IMG/VR virus record: IMGVR_UViG_3300020183_000243
Coordinates: 1 to 35,486 of that record
DNA from: a virus
Length of the DNA: 35,486 nt
Reading direction: 5' to 3' (one strand)
The notes beneath the pieces were generated by a model. The model did no database searches, was not told the DNA's origin, and worked only from the letters and a program-made list of their open reading frames with translations. A program made the position numbers and the translations under genes. The stretch's first letter is position 1, and each line of letters begins with the position of its first letter. Below, piece after piece: positions 8,382-16,839 of the stretch.

Positions 8382-10481
8382 TCAGATTCCAGCCAAAGTC
8401 CTTAGCAAGCTGAGGCTATCGCTCATCAGCTTATCTTCGTTGACATCAGCTTCGTTGTATGGCTTGTCCTTGGTAGCAGCGATGGCCTTGTTCCTGGGCT
8501 CACCGCTCTTTATCCTACGAGCCACCATTATATCTGCGAAATCCTCGTCTCCGTCGCCATCTTGATCGTTTTTGATCTTGAGTTCTTTCTCCATGACTGG
8601 CTCAGCATCATTTTCCATGCCCTGCATCACCACGGTGGGATTGACTTTGCCTTTGGTCTTGGCTGCGATGGTTTTGAGCGCTGCTTGGACCTGTTGCTTG
8701 TTTGCGCTTTTGCTCACTGTCAGAGCGCCTGTCTTGGGATCTTCACCTGTGGTGATCCCTAACTTGCCCAGCGCTGCTTTGGTCATTGATTTGGGATCAC
8801 GTGGATCGACGCGGGTGGTTCCACTAAGGGCCTGTAGTTCTGCTAGCTCCGACGATTCTTGCGCGGTGATCTCACCTAACTCATCCATGGTGTATTTGAC
8901 ATAAGTGCTGACATCGCTACTGCCGATCTCTTCAACGTCACCGATGAAATCAGCCACTGAATCAGCTGCTTGCATTATCCTATCTGGACCATGTTTGGTA
9001 ATCAGTTCTGGATGCTGTAACATTATACTCCTTATGATAGCATTAGCTACGGCGCTCATGCTGTCATCTTTTTCCGTGACTGATCCTTCTGCTACCTCGT
9101 TGGCCCATGCTTCGAAGGCTTCGGCTTCGTGGAATCCTCCAGCGCGCTTGCGCTTAGCACCGTAGACATCCCGAGGATCCTTGCGGATATCATTAGCATA
9201 ATCAGGATCGCTCATCATCTTCTTGATATCATCAATGTAACGCTTGACCAGCAACATGGCCAGCTTCTTGTCGTTCTGATCAAGCTCACGATCACCTATC
9301 CTCTCAGCCACATCAGCTGCAAAATTAGCCAACGCGTCCATGTCGTCTCCGATTGCACGTGTGGCTATGTCGCTGAGCACGAAGCCCATCAATCCTTGGC
9401 TATCTGTGAACTTAGCCCTGCGCAGCATCTGATCGGCTGCCGGATCGTTCTTGAGGATCAGCAATCTCTTTGGATCCTTTATCTGCTTCTCCACCGTAGC
9501 AGGTGCTTCATTCAACTGGCTGATGGTAATCGCGCGATTTACCGCTGGTAATAATTCTTCCATAGTTTGATCCCATATCTTTCTTGTGAAACGTTCCCTG
9601 AGCTCGTCAAGATTACCTTGCGCAGCTTCTTCTCTGGTTGGTTTGAATTGTTCTATGTATTCCTTGTAGGCCGACTGTCCAGCCAAAGCACTCAAGCTGC
9701 TCTTGAGCCCTTGATATCTCTCTATCACTTTCTGCCTAGTTTCGTTGGCGGCAGAATCCTCCAAAGCATGTGTCCTCGTCATCCTAGCGAATTTGCTTAG
9801 GTCCCGCATTTCCCTTATCATGCCTAAGACATGCTGTCCCATAGGATCATAGGGAGTGCCACCTTCGCATATGTGGCGTGCCATGGCCCTGGCACCGGTT
9901 AGATAGTTAAATGGAAAGTGATAGCGCTCTCCATCGCTGCGCTCAAGATAGATGCCTTTGATGCTGCGGCTGCGCGCGCCTGGCTTGTTTTCGTCAACGG
10001 TTTTATTATGTTGCACTATCAGTTTCACTGATTCCAGTGTCTGATAGCTCCTGCGCTTGCTGCCCCACATGGCACCTTCGATCACAGTCACGTCTTTTTT
10101 GTCCAAAATTCCTTCGGCATTGCCCAACCAGCTTAGGTCCCTGCTATCCAGCTGTCCTTTAGCTATGTCACGGGCATCAAATGTCAACAGGTTACGCTTG
10201 GCAAAGTTCCTTAGTTCTTTCAAGAATCCATACCATTTTGCCTTGTCTAAGACGGATTCTGTCATTTTATCTCCATAGAAAACTTTCATGCTGCGGCCAT
10301 CTACCAGGGAGATGCTCACCGTGCCCTTGCTTTCACCATGCTCGGTATATATGAAATTGAAAAAACGTGCTGCTTCGGGATCTGACGTGGCTTCTGCTTT
10401 GTCGTTGCCGAGGGTCACTGGGTTATAGCGGCTTCTGAGCTTCTGGAACAGATCAGATGATGTCTTTTCTATGGGTCTCAT
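8382..10481 (-). CDS. Large conserved phage protein ending in LRTLAGI, probable virion component
   Basis: This 699-residue protein, whose family I cannot name, is soluble and mostly helical. The first ~230 residues look globular. A charged region around 500 follows, and near 660 there is DQDGDGDEDFAD, a DxDxDG calcium-loop-like motif. The last residues are SLSLLRTLAGI. The same LRTLAGI string starts the 68-residue protein at 14257-14463, and a variant (LKLAGM) lies in the protein at 16168, suggesting a shared short interaction motif. There is no Shine-Dalgarno: a perfect inverted repeat containing TAAATA sits directly before the ATG. The position beside gp17 fits a head or internal protein, as inference. 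Confidence 0.75.
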   Translation of the reverse strand: MRPIEKTSSDLFQKLRSRYNPVTLGNDKAEATSDPEAARFFNFIYTEHGESKGTVSISLVDGRSMKVFYGDKMTESVLDKAKWYGFLKELRNFAKRNLLTFDARDIAKGQLDSRDLSWLGNAEGILDKKDVTVIEGAMWGSKRRSYQTLESVKLIVQHNKTVDENKPGARSRSIKGIYLERSDGERYHFPFNYLTGARAMARHICEGGTPYDPMGQHVLGMIREMRDLSKFARMTRTHALEDSAANETRQKVIERYQGLKSSLSALAGQSAYKEYIEQFKPTREEAAQGNLDELRERFTRKIWDQTMEELLPAVNRAITISQLNEAPATVEKQIKDPKRLLILKNDPAADQMLRRAKFTDSQGLMGFVLSDIATRAIGDDMDALANFAADVAERIGDRELDQNDKKLAMLLVKRYIDDIKKMMSDPDYANDIRKDPRDVYGAKRKRAGGFHEAEAFEAWANEVAEGSVTEKDDSMSAVANAIIRSIMLQHPELITKHGPDRIMQAADSVADFIGDVEEIGSSDVSTYVKYTMDELGEITAQESSELAELQALSGTTRVDPRDPKSMTKAALGKLGITTGEDPKTGALTVSKSANKQQVQAALKTIAAKTKGKVNPTVVMQGMENDAEPVMEKELKIKNDQDGDGDEDFADIMVARRIKSGEPRNKAIAATKDKPYNEADVNEDKLMSDSLSLLRTLAGI

Positions 10482-10497
10482 GCAGCTATTTAGCTGC
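10482..10497 (-). promoter_or_regulatory. Perfect inverted repeat abutting a start codon, with late-promoter-like core
   Basis: The 16 bases form two 7-base arms around TT (GCAGCTA / TAGCTGC) and end exactly at the ATG at 10481. On the minus strand the core reads GCTAAATA, close to the T4 late-promoter octamer. It could be a late promoter giving an almost leaderless mRNA, or an RNA hairpin that hides the start site. No uridine run follows, so it is not a typical terminator. Confidence 0.4.
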
Positions 10498-10503
10498 TCT
10501 TGC

Positions 10504-12066
10504 CTAAAGCAAGATAAAGGGCATAGGCTCTATGATATCGCTGGGATCGTCCCTCAGGCTTTCTGCTATGCCGCTGTCGAAATTCTTTAGTATCTGCGCC
10601 ATGTTGACTATGAGGAGGCTGGCTGAAACTAGATCATCTTTTTCTCCCATTTTGGCAGAATAGCTGGTACCATGTGCTACGAATGTCTTGAGCTCTGCTA
10701 TGAGGGGTTTGCTGACCACATGCATCTTCTGTGTTTCTATCCACTGCTTGAGCTTAGCGCAGGCAGCTATTTTCTTGCTATGCGATGTGTTGAAGCCTTT
10801 GCGATATCTCCGTGCTTGCCCTGTCCTGTAAGGTTCGCTGAGGAATATGCCTGGGATCCTTTCTTCTCCCAGCTCTGCTATGGCATTCAGCGCGGCTTCA
10901 CCGATGGTGTTATTCTCCACGGTATAATATAGATTATTTGGTTCATCAGTCAGTTGGGCAATATGCCTATTGATCTCTTTCATTATGGATATCTGCTTGA
11001 TTATAGGTGTCTTATTGTGCATCCATTCGGCTATCTGCTTCATGCCTTGTAATTGGAAAACTTGTATGGCAGCATCATCTCCACCTGTGCCTAGGCTGGG
11101 ATCTAGCGCTACGAGATATGTCATGCCTTTGATGGGACGGGCATACCAGCGCACCTGTCCTTGGCGTTCCAGTGGATCCACGCCGCCCATCTCGACCAGG
11201 AACAAGCCGTTGATCAGCGTCTCATCATAGATGATGAATTCGCAGTTGTGTTCTCGGCGGAAGCGCTCTGGTCCGATTCGCCCTTCTTCCTCGACTGCCC
11301 AACCTCCATCCCTCTCTGGATGCGCGTCCCACTTCGCGAGATAATGCGCGAATCCGTTAACGCCAACATCGGTAGTGTTTCCAAACTCATCTATGTTCTT
11401 GTTAGCTGCACGCCATATCGCGCTGAACTGATCGTCGTCGCTGTTGGGTGTTGATGTTATTATGGCTTTTCCTCCTGTGGCCAGTGTAGGAGATATCGAA
11501 GCCCAAAATTCGCGGGCGATGGTAGGACGCACGAAGGCCAACTCATCAGCGTAAAGCAAGGATATGCTCATGCCACGTCCCGTGGTTTCTGTGGTGGTCG
11601 CGCTTACTATCCTGCTGCCATTGTCGAAATCTATGCTGCCCTTGTTGTAGCTGGTCACACCACCCCTTATGTGATCTGGACATGATTCATATGCATAGCG
11701 TATCTTCTGCATGATTTCCTGCGCGCCTGTGTATTTGTGGGCGGCTATCAATATGGTGCTGTCAGGCACGAACATCGCAAACCAAAGCAAATAACCAGCA
11801 GCGGTCGTGGTCTTGCCCATCTGCCTTCCAAGCATGTTGACGCTAAAACGGTTTTTATGATATGTCTGTATGAGCTCTAACTGATATGTGAATGGTTGGA
11901 AAAGCAACTTGCCCTTTATGGGATGCTGTATGAAAAAATGATTAGACATGAAGTATTCAGGGCCCGACGCTGGATCAGCACAAGACACGAACTCTGCGAG
12001 CTGCTGATCAGTGAAGCTCTGCTTCTTATGTGCTTTCTTTACTAAGACTGCATCCAACCCAGTCAT
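10504..12066 (-). CDS. 17: Large terminase subunit gp17 (packaging ATPase/nuclease)
   Basis: gp17 is the motor that pumps DNA into the prohead and cuts the concatemer. The 520-residue product has Walker A GRQMGKTT at 80-87, Walker B SLLYADE at 169-175, the coupling motif TSTP at 204-207 and an RNase H-like nuclease domain starting LVALDPSLGTGGDD (D322). A late acidic pair (EKDDLVSA) fits the third nuclease position. T4 gp17 is 610 residues; the shorter length mainly reflects missing terminal extensions. The ATG at 12066 overlaps the Usg-like gene stop (ATGA). Confidence 0.96.
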   Translation of the reverse strand: MTGLDAVLVKKAHKKQSFTDQQLAEFVSCADPASGPEYFMSNHFFIQHPIKGKLLFQPFTYQLELIQTYHKNRFSVNMLGRQMGKTTTAAGYLLWFAMFVPDSTILIAAHKYTGAQEIMQKIRYAYESCPDHIRGGVTSYNKGSIDFDNGSRIVSATTTETTGRGMSISLLYADELAFVRPTIAREFWASISPTLATGGKAIITSTPNSDDDQFSAIWRAANKNIDEFGNTTDVGVNGFAHYLAKWDAHPERDGGWAVEEEGRIGPERFRREHNCEFIIYDETLINGLFLVEMGGVDPLERQGQVRWYARPIKGMTYLVALDPSLGTGGDDAAIQVFQLQGMKQIAEWMHNKTPIIKQISIMKEINRHIAQLTDEPNNLYYTVENNTIGEAALNAIAELGEERIPGIFLSEPYRTGQARRYRKGFNTSHSKKIAACAKLKQWIETQKMHVVSKPLIAELKTFVAHGTSYSAKMGEKDDLVSASLLIVNMAQILKNFDSGIAESLRDDPSDIIEPMPFILL

Positions 12067-12299
12067 AACTCATAGCTCTGTGTGTAGTTGATGCGCTGGA
12101 ATCTACCCCAATAATCAGTGTTCATCAAGTATATAGCTTGTATCTTAGCGTCTATTTGGCAGCGCCAATGATCTAAGAAACTGTTTATTCTAGGGTATCT
12201 AGGATGATAATCTATCGTCTGCCAGAGAAATTCCTGTAGCAAGGCCTCATGATCTGGCATATAATAATAGATTTGGACTGTGGTTAATTGCTCGTCCAT
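12063..12299 (-). CDS. Usg-like protein
   Basis: The 78-residue product resembles the Usg family, small proteins of alphaproteobacteria first named from the region upstream of trpF in Caulobacter. The pattern LTT..I.Y.MPDH..LLQ.F.WQ..D..P..P....FL..W...I.....AI runs through residues 5-58, matching the family as I remember it. Usg function is poorly known. Here the gene lies directly upstream of, and overlaps, the large terminase gene, so it is expressed with packaging genes. It may have been taken from a host and hints at an alphaproteobacterial host. A CATAAATA element lies four bases before the ATG. Confidence 0.65.
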   Translation of the reverse strand: MDEQLTTVQIYYYMPDHEALLQEFLWQTIDYHPRYPRINSFLDHWRCQIDAKIQAIYLMNTDYWGRFQRINYTQSYEL

Positions 12300-12303
12300 G
12301 AGA

Positions 12304-12311
12304 TATTTATG
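12304..12311 (-). promoter_or_regulatory. Late-promoter-like octamer before the Usg-like gene and gp17
   Basis: CATAAATA on the minus strand matches the T4-type late-promoter octamer at seven of eight positions. It ends five bases before ATG 12299, so transcription would begin at or next to the start codon. It could drive the Usg-like and terminase genes. Confidence 0.5.
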
Positions 12312-12330
12312 GTTTTTTTAACAATATAAT

Positions 12331-12336
12331 TATAAT
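12331..12336 (+). promoter_or_regulatory. -10-like TATAAT just before the lone plus-strand gene
   Basis: A perfect TATAAT lies six bases before ATG 12342 in a very A/T-rich stretch. No good -35 or Shine-Dalgarno is evident. If used, the mRNA would be leaderless or nearly so. Confidence 0.35.
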
Positions 12337-12341
12337 ACAAT

Positions 12342-14246
12342 ATGATCGACGTTTTGTTTATAGGACCTGTGCCCACCAGCATCAATGAGGTTGGTGCCGC
12401 TGGACCTTATTTGCTAGGAGAATGCAAGGCCTATGGCCTTGCCGCCAGATACTTAGATGCTAACATGTATCTTTATAATCTCTGTAAGCGAGATCCAGAT
12501 TTCTATAACTCTAAGATAGAAAACCTCATATCAGGCACATATGATGAGATCATCGATCAAATGATAACTTGGATCAATGATAACATACAACAGCTATCGC
12601 CGAAAGTGTTAGGTTTGAATGTTTTTTCGAGTTTGACACATAATTTTATATCAGCTTTGATCACAATGCATCCCAAAATAGTGATAGGAGGGGTAGGAGC
12701 CAATAGGCTCTACAGAGATACCGGAGTTTCACTGGCTGAATATTTCAAAGATACCATAGTGGCACATCAAACCAACGATGGCATAAGCGAGATTTTACGA
12801 TATCTCGATCATTATCAACCTAGGGGGAGCTTCACGCCAGATTTCACTTGTTATGATCTAGATCAATACTGCTGGGACAATGATAAGAAACTACCAATGA
12901 TGACATCGAGGGGCTGTGTCAGGAGATGCAGTTTTTGTGATGTCCCTAGCCACTGGCCTACTTTCACCTGGCAAGATCCTCAGGATGTCGTAAGACAAAT
13001 AATCCAAATATATAATGACACAGGCATCAAAAAAATCAGCTTCAATGACAGCCTCGTGAATGGTAACCTAAAAAACTTTGAACTCCTCATAAGGTCAATG
13101 TTGTCAGCCATGAACCGAGGTGATTTACCCCGCGATTACAGCTGGAGCGGTACTTATATAATCAGGCGTAATGGCAAAAAATTAGGACATATACATGAAC
13201 TGATGGGTGAAACCAACGCTGAGGGAATGACCATAGGTATAGAAAGCGGATCTGACAAGATAAGATTCGAGATGGAGAAGAAATTCACCAACGATGATCT
13301 AGCTGATGAGCTAGCTGGCTTTGCGGCCAATGGTGTCACCGCTAATCTATTATTTTTTCCTAGCTGGCCCACTGAAACAGAAGATGATTTCTCCGATACA
13401 CTGGATCTGTTGACGAGACTATCACATCTCTCTGACCAAGGCACAATAGAGTCTCTAGGCTTAGGACAATTTGGATTCATGCTGCTAGATGGAACTCCTA
13501 TATGGGATCGCAAAGAAAAAATAGGTTTACGCGAAGGTCCAAACAGCATGCTATGGAAATGTGATAGCAATCCTGATCTATCATTCTGGAAGAGGGTCGA
13601 AAGACGACACAGGCTCCAGCGCCATGCTCTCTCTTTGGGATATAAACTCACACATGAATCTATGTTCCAAAGCCATGCATATCATTTCCTTAAGAACAAT
13701 AACCAAATCATAAAAAGCCACGTAGGTAGCTTCGATTTCAATGAAGTCATCGATGAGACAGGAGAGATACGCTGTGAAATGGTCATCGTTAATAACAACA
13801 AACCTCCCAAACGCATGCGATGCCAAGAAACTGATCAAGAATGGATTTTAGATCACGGCATACATGAAATAACGATCTCACACAATAATAGCCTGCATCT
13901 CAGTTTCCATGGAATAGACTTTGATCCATGTAATTTGTTACAATTTGAAAACGGTGAAATATATAGCAAAGATCAGATCTTTGTCCAATCAATTCATATC
14001 AATGGCATAGATGTTACCCTTTTGGGCTTTACTGATGTGTTACGAGTTATCTTCAAAGATGATCGTATAATGTCTTTGAAAAACCGTAACCCTAGGGCCA
14101 TATTAGGGGATGCTGAATTAGCTATTTTGCCTGTTGGCTCAGTCAAAGGTTGGATCAGAGATATGCAGTTTGGAAATAGGAAAATGATGAGGAATCTTGA
14201 TCGTAAACTGTTAGACTACATAAAACATGAATTTGATGACATTTAA
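12342..14246 (+). CDS. Radical SAM protein with B12-binding-like N-domain
   Basis: This 634-residue protein has the layout of cobalamin-type radical SAM enzymes. The N-terminal ~160 residues form a Rossmann-like domain (VLFIGPVP..., KIVIGGVGANRL) without the DxHxxG cobalamin ligand motif. The core follows, with TSRGCVRRCSFC (C192, C196, C199) and GIESGSD. After about residue 460 there is a beta-rich C-terminal region I do not recognise. Relatives act as methyltransferases, thioether-forming enzymes or glycan/lipid modifiers. It is the only plus-strand gene in the first 27 kb, is visibly richer in A/T than its neighbours and lacks a Shine-Dalgarno. These traits suggest an independently acquired cargo gene. 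Confidence 0.87.
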   Translation: MIDVLFIGPVPTSINEVGAAGPYLLGECKAYGLAARYLDANMYLYNLCKRDPDFYNSKIENLISGTYDEIIDQMITWINDNIQQLSPKVLGLNVFSSLTHNFISALITMHPKIVIGGVGANRLYRDTGVSLAEYFKDTIVAHQTNDGISEILRYLDHYQPRGSFTPDFTCYDLDQYCWDNDKKLPMMTSRGCVRRCSFCDVPSHWPTFTWQDPQDVVRQIIQIYNDTGIKKISFNDSLVNGNLKNFELLIRSMLSAMNRGDLPRDYSWSGTYIIRRNGKKLGHIHELMGETNAEGMTIGIESGSDKIRFEMEKKFTNDDLADELAGFAANGVTANLLFFPSWPTETEDDFSDTLDLLTRLSHLSDQGTIESLGLGQFGFMLLDGTPIWDRKEKIGLREGPNSMLWKCDSNPDLSFWKRVERRHRLQRHALSLGYKLTHESMFQSHAYHFLKNNNQIIKSHVGSFDFNEVIDETGEIRCEMVIVNNNKPPKRMRCQETDQEWILDHGIHEITISHNNSLHLSFHGIDFDPCNLLQFENGEIYSKDQIFVQSIHINGIDVTLLGFTDVLRVIFKDDRIMSLKNRNPRAILGDAELAILPVGSVKGWIRDMQFGNRKMMRNLDRKLLDYIKHEFDDI

Positions 14247-14256
14247 CTTTTGCCAT

Positions 14257-14463
14257 TTATATTGGTTTTTCACCCGTGAGATAAGGTTTTGAAAACCATA
14301 ACCGGAACCATTCTTGTGTGCCAGGCTCGATCTTGTGTATCCGCTGTAGCTGCGCCTTCTCGTTGCCTGTGATGCTGATATTGCTACCTTGTCCTAAATC
14401 GACTGGTATCATGCTTGCCACATTTTTTATGCCTGCCAAGGTGCGTAGGGTATCTATGTCCAT
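14257..14463 (-). CDS. Small protein starting with LRTLAGI motif
   Basis: The 68-residue protein begins MDIDTLRTLAGI, the same heptad that ends the 699-residue protein at 8382-10481. The rest (QLQRIHKIEPGTQEWFRLWFSKPYLTGEKPI) is not recognised. The ATG at 14463 overlaps the stop of the upstream gene (TGATG), so the two are probably translated together. A role as a virion or scaffold-binding protein is plausible only from its neighbours. Confidence 0.7.
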   Translation of the reverse strand: MDIDTLRTLAGIKNVASMIPVDLGQGSNISITGNEKAQLQRIHKIEPGTQEWFRLWFSKPYLTGEKPI

Positions 14464-14810
14464 CAGACACCGTGTTTGTTACGCTTTATGCTAGCCACTG
14501 GGCTTGATGTGTTGGTTTCTTTGGCTTCGCTGCCCTTTTTAGAGATGTCAATCACCCTCCTGCCCATCCTCTTGGCGGCATTGTTGATCATGACCATCTC
14601 CGCCTCAGTGTAAGGCAATGATACTGGTACATCTCTTAGCATACCAGTGGCAGGTATCTTCTCTTCTGGTTCGCCTGCGGTCATGTTCATGAAACGATAG
14701 TATTCATAGAACATGTCCATGTCTGGCATGACCACCATGCGATTCATAGCCGTCTTGGCATTTGGTGGAAGATTGTTTTTATCTTCGTTTACGAATTCCT
14801 TGGCTCGCAT
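14463..14810 (-). CDS. Conserved phage protein with capsid-targeting-like N-terminus
   Basis: The 115-residue protein begins MRAKEFVNED, resembling the T4 capsid-targeting peptide (MKTYQEFIAEA) in its basic residues, E-F pair and hydrophobic-x-E pattern. Its middle (FYEYYRFMNMTAGEPE... LPYTEAEMVMINNAAKRMG) looks like a family I remember from several myoviruses without a known function. GAGAGA lies four bases before ATG 14810. It is probably a minor virion protein. Confidence 0.72.
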   Translation of the reverse strand: MRAKEFVNEDKNNLPPNAKTAMNRMVVMPDMDMFYEYYRFMNMTAGEPEEKIPATGMLRDVPVSLPYTEAEMVMINNAAKRMGRRVIDISKKGSEAKETNTSSPVASIKRNKHGV

Positions 14811-14831
14811 CTATCTCTCACAACTTGCGCA

Positions 14832-16166
14832 TCAGACAATCTTACTTACAGGTGTTGTGCTCCAGAGTCTGCAGCTCCAATAGCCAGCCTTGGTGCGATC
14901 CTTCTTGTCTGAGCAGTTATGGCGAGCACGGAAGTTCTTGCGGCGATCTGGATTGTCGCGCTTGATCTCCATGTTCTTGTCACCGAAGTTGACCTTCTTG
15001 ATGTTGCCGCTCTTGGGATCACGCACATATACTTTGTATTTCTTGACATCACCGCGCGTGGGCTTGCCTAACGTTACTGAACGACCTTGGTATTCCGCCT
15101 CGGTGAAGGTTTCACCAACGTTTTTAAGCTCATCAAACATACCACCATCATTCTGATACTGTAGTTGAGTAGCCTTGCCATTTGGAATCACATCGCCCAC
15201 GTTTACCCCCAACGGATTTGATTGTCCCTTGGAGTCCTTCTTAGAATTGACTTTCACTATCTTGTAATCACCGTTCGCAAGTATCATAGCATCATAGAAA
15301 TGCCCTGAATACTTTCCAGGAACAGGTTCTGCTTCATTCACATCACCAAGATCAGATGTAGATTCAGTGACCCCATCGTGATACCTCAGATAGTTGCGTG
15401 CCTTGTCACCGAAACCATTCAACCGCAGCTTGCGCTCGATGGCAGCTTTGCTCATGCCCTTGAAATAGGCCTTGCGCTCGTCATCGCTCATGTCCATTAT
15501 CTTGGTCTTGATCTTTATCGCGCCCTTGGACATGCCTTCTTCCATGTTCTCAGGCATCTTCACGAAATAACCAGTGAATGGTCCCTGTATGATGCTGATG
15601 CCCTTGCTGTCCGGGTGCTTCTTGGCCATGGCATCTGCTATCATCTCTGCTTCGCCGCGTGTCATGAACAGCTTGGCCTTGCCATCCTTGCCATACACAG
15701 CACCGTGGGTCGGATGCTGGATTATGTCCTCGTTGACGGGCTCCGCGGATTCGCCATAGTCCTTGCGGCCATCCTCATCGGCGTAGCCCTGCTTGTAAGC
15801 TGCTATCTCCGCGGGATCGGTCAGTTCTACCTTCATCATCGAGCCTTGGGCACCCTGTGGATTGGGCACATACTTGTGCGGATTAGGCCTGCGACCATAG
15901 TAAGCATCAGCCCCACCGCGATCATATGGACCGTTGGATGACTTGTCATGCTCGGCTTCGTCCAGATCATCTTCTAGCCCGCAACCGCAGGCTTCTATAA
16001 TCTCTAATGCACGCTCGTCCAGTGCTATGGTGATGCCAGACTCGTTGCTCTCTAGCACTTCTGTCTCGATGTTCACGATATCGTTTATCGATATGTCTAG
16101 CTCATCGCCCACGCTGGGTCGCGAGATTGTTAGTGCTGCTTCTTCGAGATACTTGCGGAAGTCCAT
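14832..16166 (-). CDS. Putative virion structural protein with CTS-like start and KVYV...YWSCRLW C-domain
   Basis: The 444-residue protein starts MDFRKYLEEA, which fits a capsid-targeting peptide with an L-x-E/A protease site. The middle is charged and low in hydrophobic residues. The C-terminal ~90 residues (from YQGRSVTLGKPTRG through KKYKVYVRDPKSG, RRKNFRARHNC to YWSCRLW) form a compact domain that I recall as common in virion-linked proteins of marine myoviruses. It contains a Cys pair (HNCS... WSCR). The frame opens at 16196, but ATG 16166 is preferred: AGGA lies seven bases upstream and it starts two bases past the stop of the previous gene. Confidence 0.75.
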   Translation of the reverse strand: MDFRKYLEEAALTISRPSVGDELDISINDIVNIETEVLESNESGITIALDERALEIIEACGCGLEDDLDEAEHDKSSNGPYDRGGADAYYGRRPNPHKYVPNPQGAQGSMMKVELTDPAEIAAYKQGYADEDGRKDYGESAEPVNEDIIQHPTHGAVYGKDGKAKLFMTRGEAEMIADAMAKKHPDSKGISIIQGPFTGYFVKMPENMEEGMSKGAIKIKTKIMDMSDDERKAYFKGMSKAAIERKLRLNGFGDKARNYLRYHDGVTESTSDLGDVNEAEPVPGKYSGHFYDAMILANGDYKIVKVNSKKDSKGQSNPLGVNVGDVIPNGKATQLQYQNDGGMFDELKNVGETFTEAEYQGRSVTLGKPTRGDVKKYKVYVRDPKSGNIKKVNFGDKNMEIKRDNPDRRKNFRARHNCSDKKDRTKAGYWSCRLWSTTPVSKIV

Positions 16167-16167
16167 A

Positions 16168-16827
16168 TCATTTTCCTGCGGCGACCATCGATTCAAACAT
16201 GCCCTTGAGCTTGCCTTCGATCTTTTTCAACTCTTCCATGGCCATGGCATTGTCACCTCCAGCGGCAGCGCGATAAGCACCTTTCTGCTTGTGCAGATCT
16301 GTCCCTGACGGCACTGCGGCATCATGTGGGAACACATGCTCGCTAGGAGTGTTGGCCAGCTCGATCTCACGATCTTCAGCGGCATGCTGAGGTGTCGGCA
16401 TCCCTGCTAACTTTAGGATGTTCAACAGCGCTATTGCTTCAGCGCCGTCGGCATGGACCGTCATGGCCTCATCTACCTTTTCCTTGTCTTTGAGTGCTTT
16501 GCTCATAGGTTCTTCTTCATCGCCATCCTTGTCCATGTCGAGGAAATCCGGCTTCTTTGCTTCAGTGGTGACATCTTCGCGGATGTTTGCTCTGATCCAG
16601 AGTATCACATCCCAAAGATCGTTGACCACTTGGCCAGCGAAACCAGGAGGAGCTGATGTGAGATCCTTTTCGTATTTCTTGCCCATGGCGCGCAGATTAG
16701 CTAGGACCTCTATGGCGTCCTCTCCGCTACGGATGTAGGCTTCTTTTATCTCTGTAGTTCCTGCCGCTGGTTCAGCTGCCGTTTGCTCTATCTCACCTAG
16801 CTTGGTTAGCAGTGATTTAATTTCCAT
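16168..16827 (-). CDS. Acidic phage protein with DxDxDG loop and LKLAGM motif
   Basis: This is a protein of about 219 residues, family not named. It contains KPDFLDMDKDGDEEEPM, a DxDxDG calcium-loop-like motif that I recall in many marine phage virion proteins. Further on, ALLNILKLAGMP resembles the LRTLAGI motif of two neighbours. The stop precedes the next gene by one base. ATG codons at 16836, 16833 and 16827 are in frame; 16827 is preferred because AAAGG is nine bases upstream of it and too close to the others. It is probably an internal or head-associated protein. Confidence 0.7.
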   Translation of the reverse strand: MEIKSLLTKLGEIEQTAAEPAAGTTEIKEAYIRSGEDAIEVLANLRAMGKKYEKDLTSAPPGFAGQVVNDLWDVILWIRANIREDVTTEAKKPDFLDMDKDGDEEEPMSKALKDKEKVDEAMTVHADGAEAIALLNILKLAGMPTPQHAAEDREIELANTPSEHVFPHDAAVPSGTDLHKQKGAYRAAAGGDNAMAMEELKKIEGKLKGMFESMVAAGK

Positions 16828-16839
16828 CTCCATCATCCT

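Noticed and set aside
9129-9551. 140-residue plus-strand reading frame opposite the 699-residue gene
   Set aside because: No Shine-Dalgarno or domain; shadow of a long real gene.
13154-13651. 165-residue minus-strand reading frame
   Set aside because: It lies opposite the core of the radical SAM gene and is Ser/Pro-rich shadow sequence.
15378-15941. 187-residue plus-strand reading frame
   Set aside because: It is opposite a well-supported minus-strand gene with phage-type motifs, and the product is His/Leu/Ala-rich without any domain or Shine-Dalgarno.
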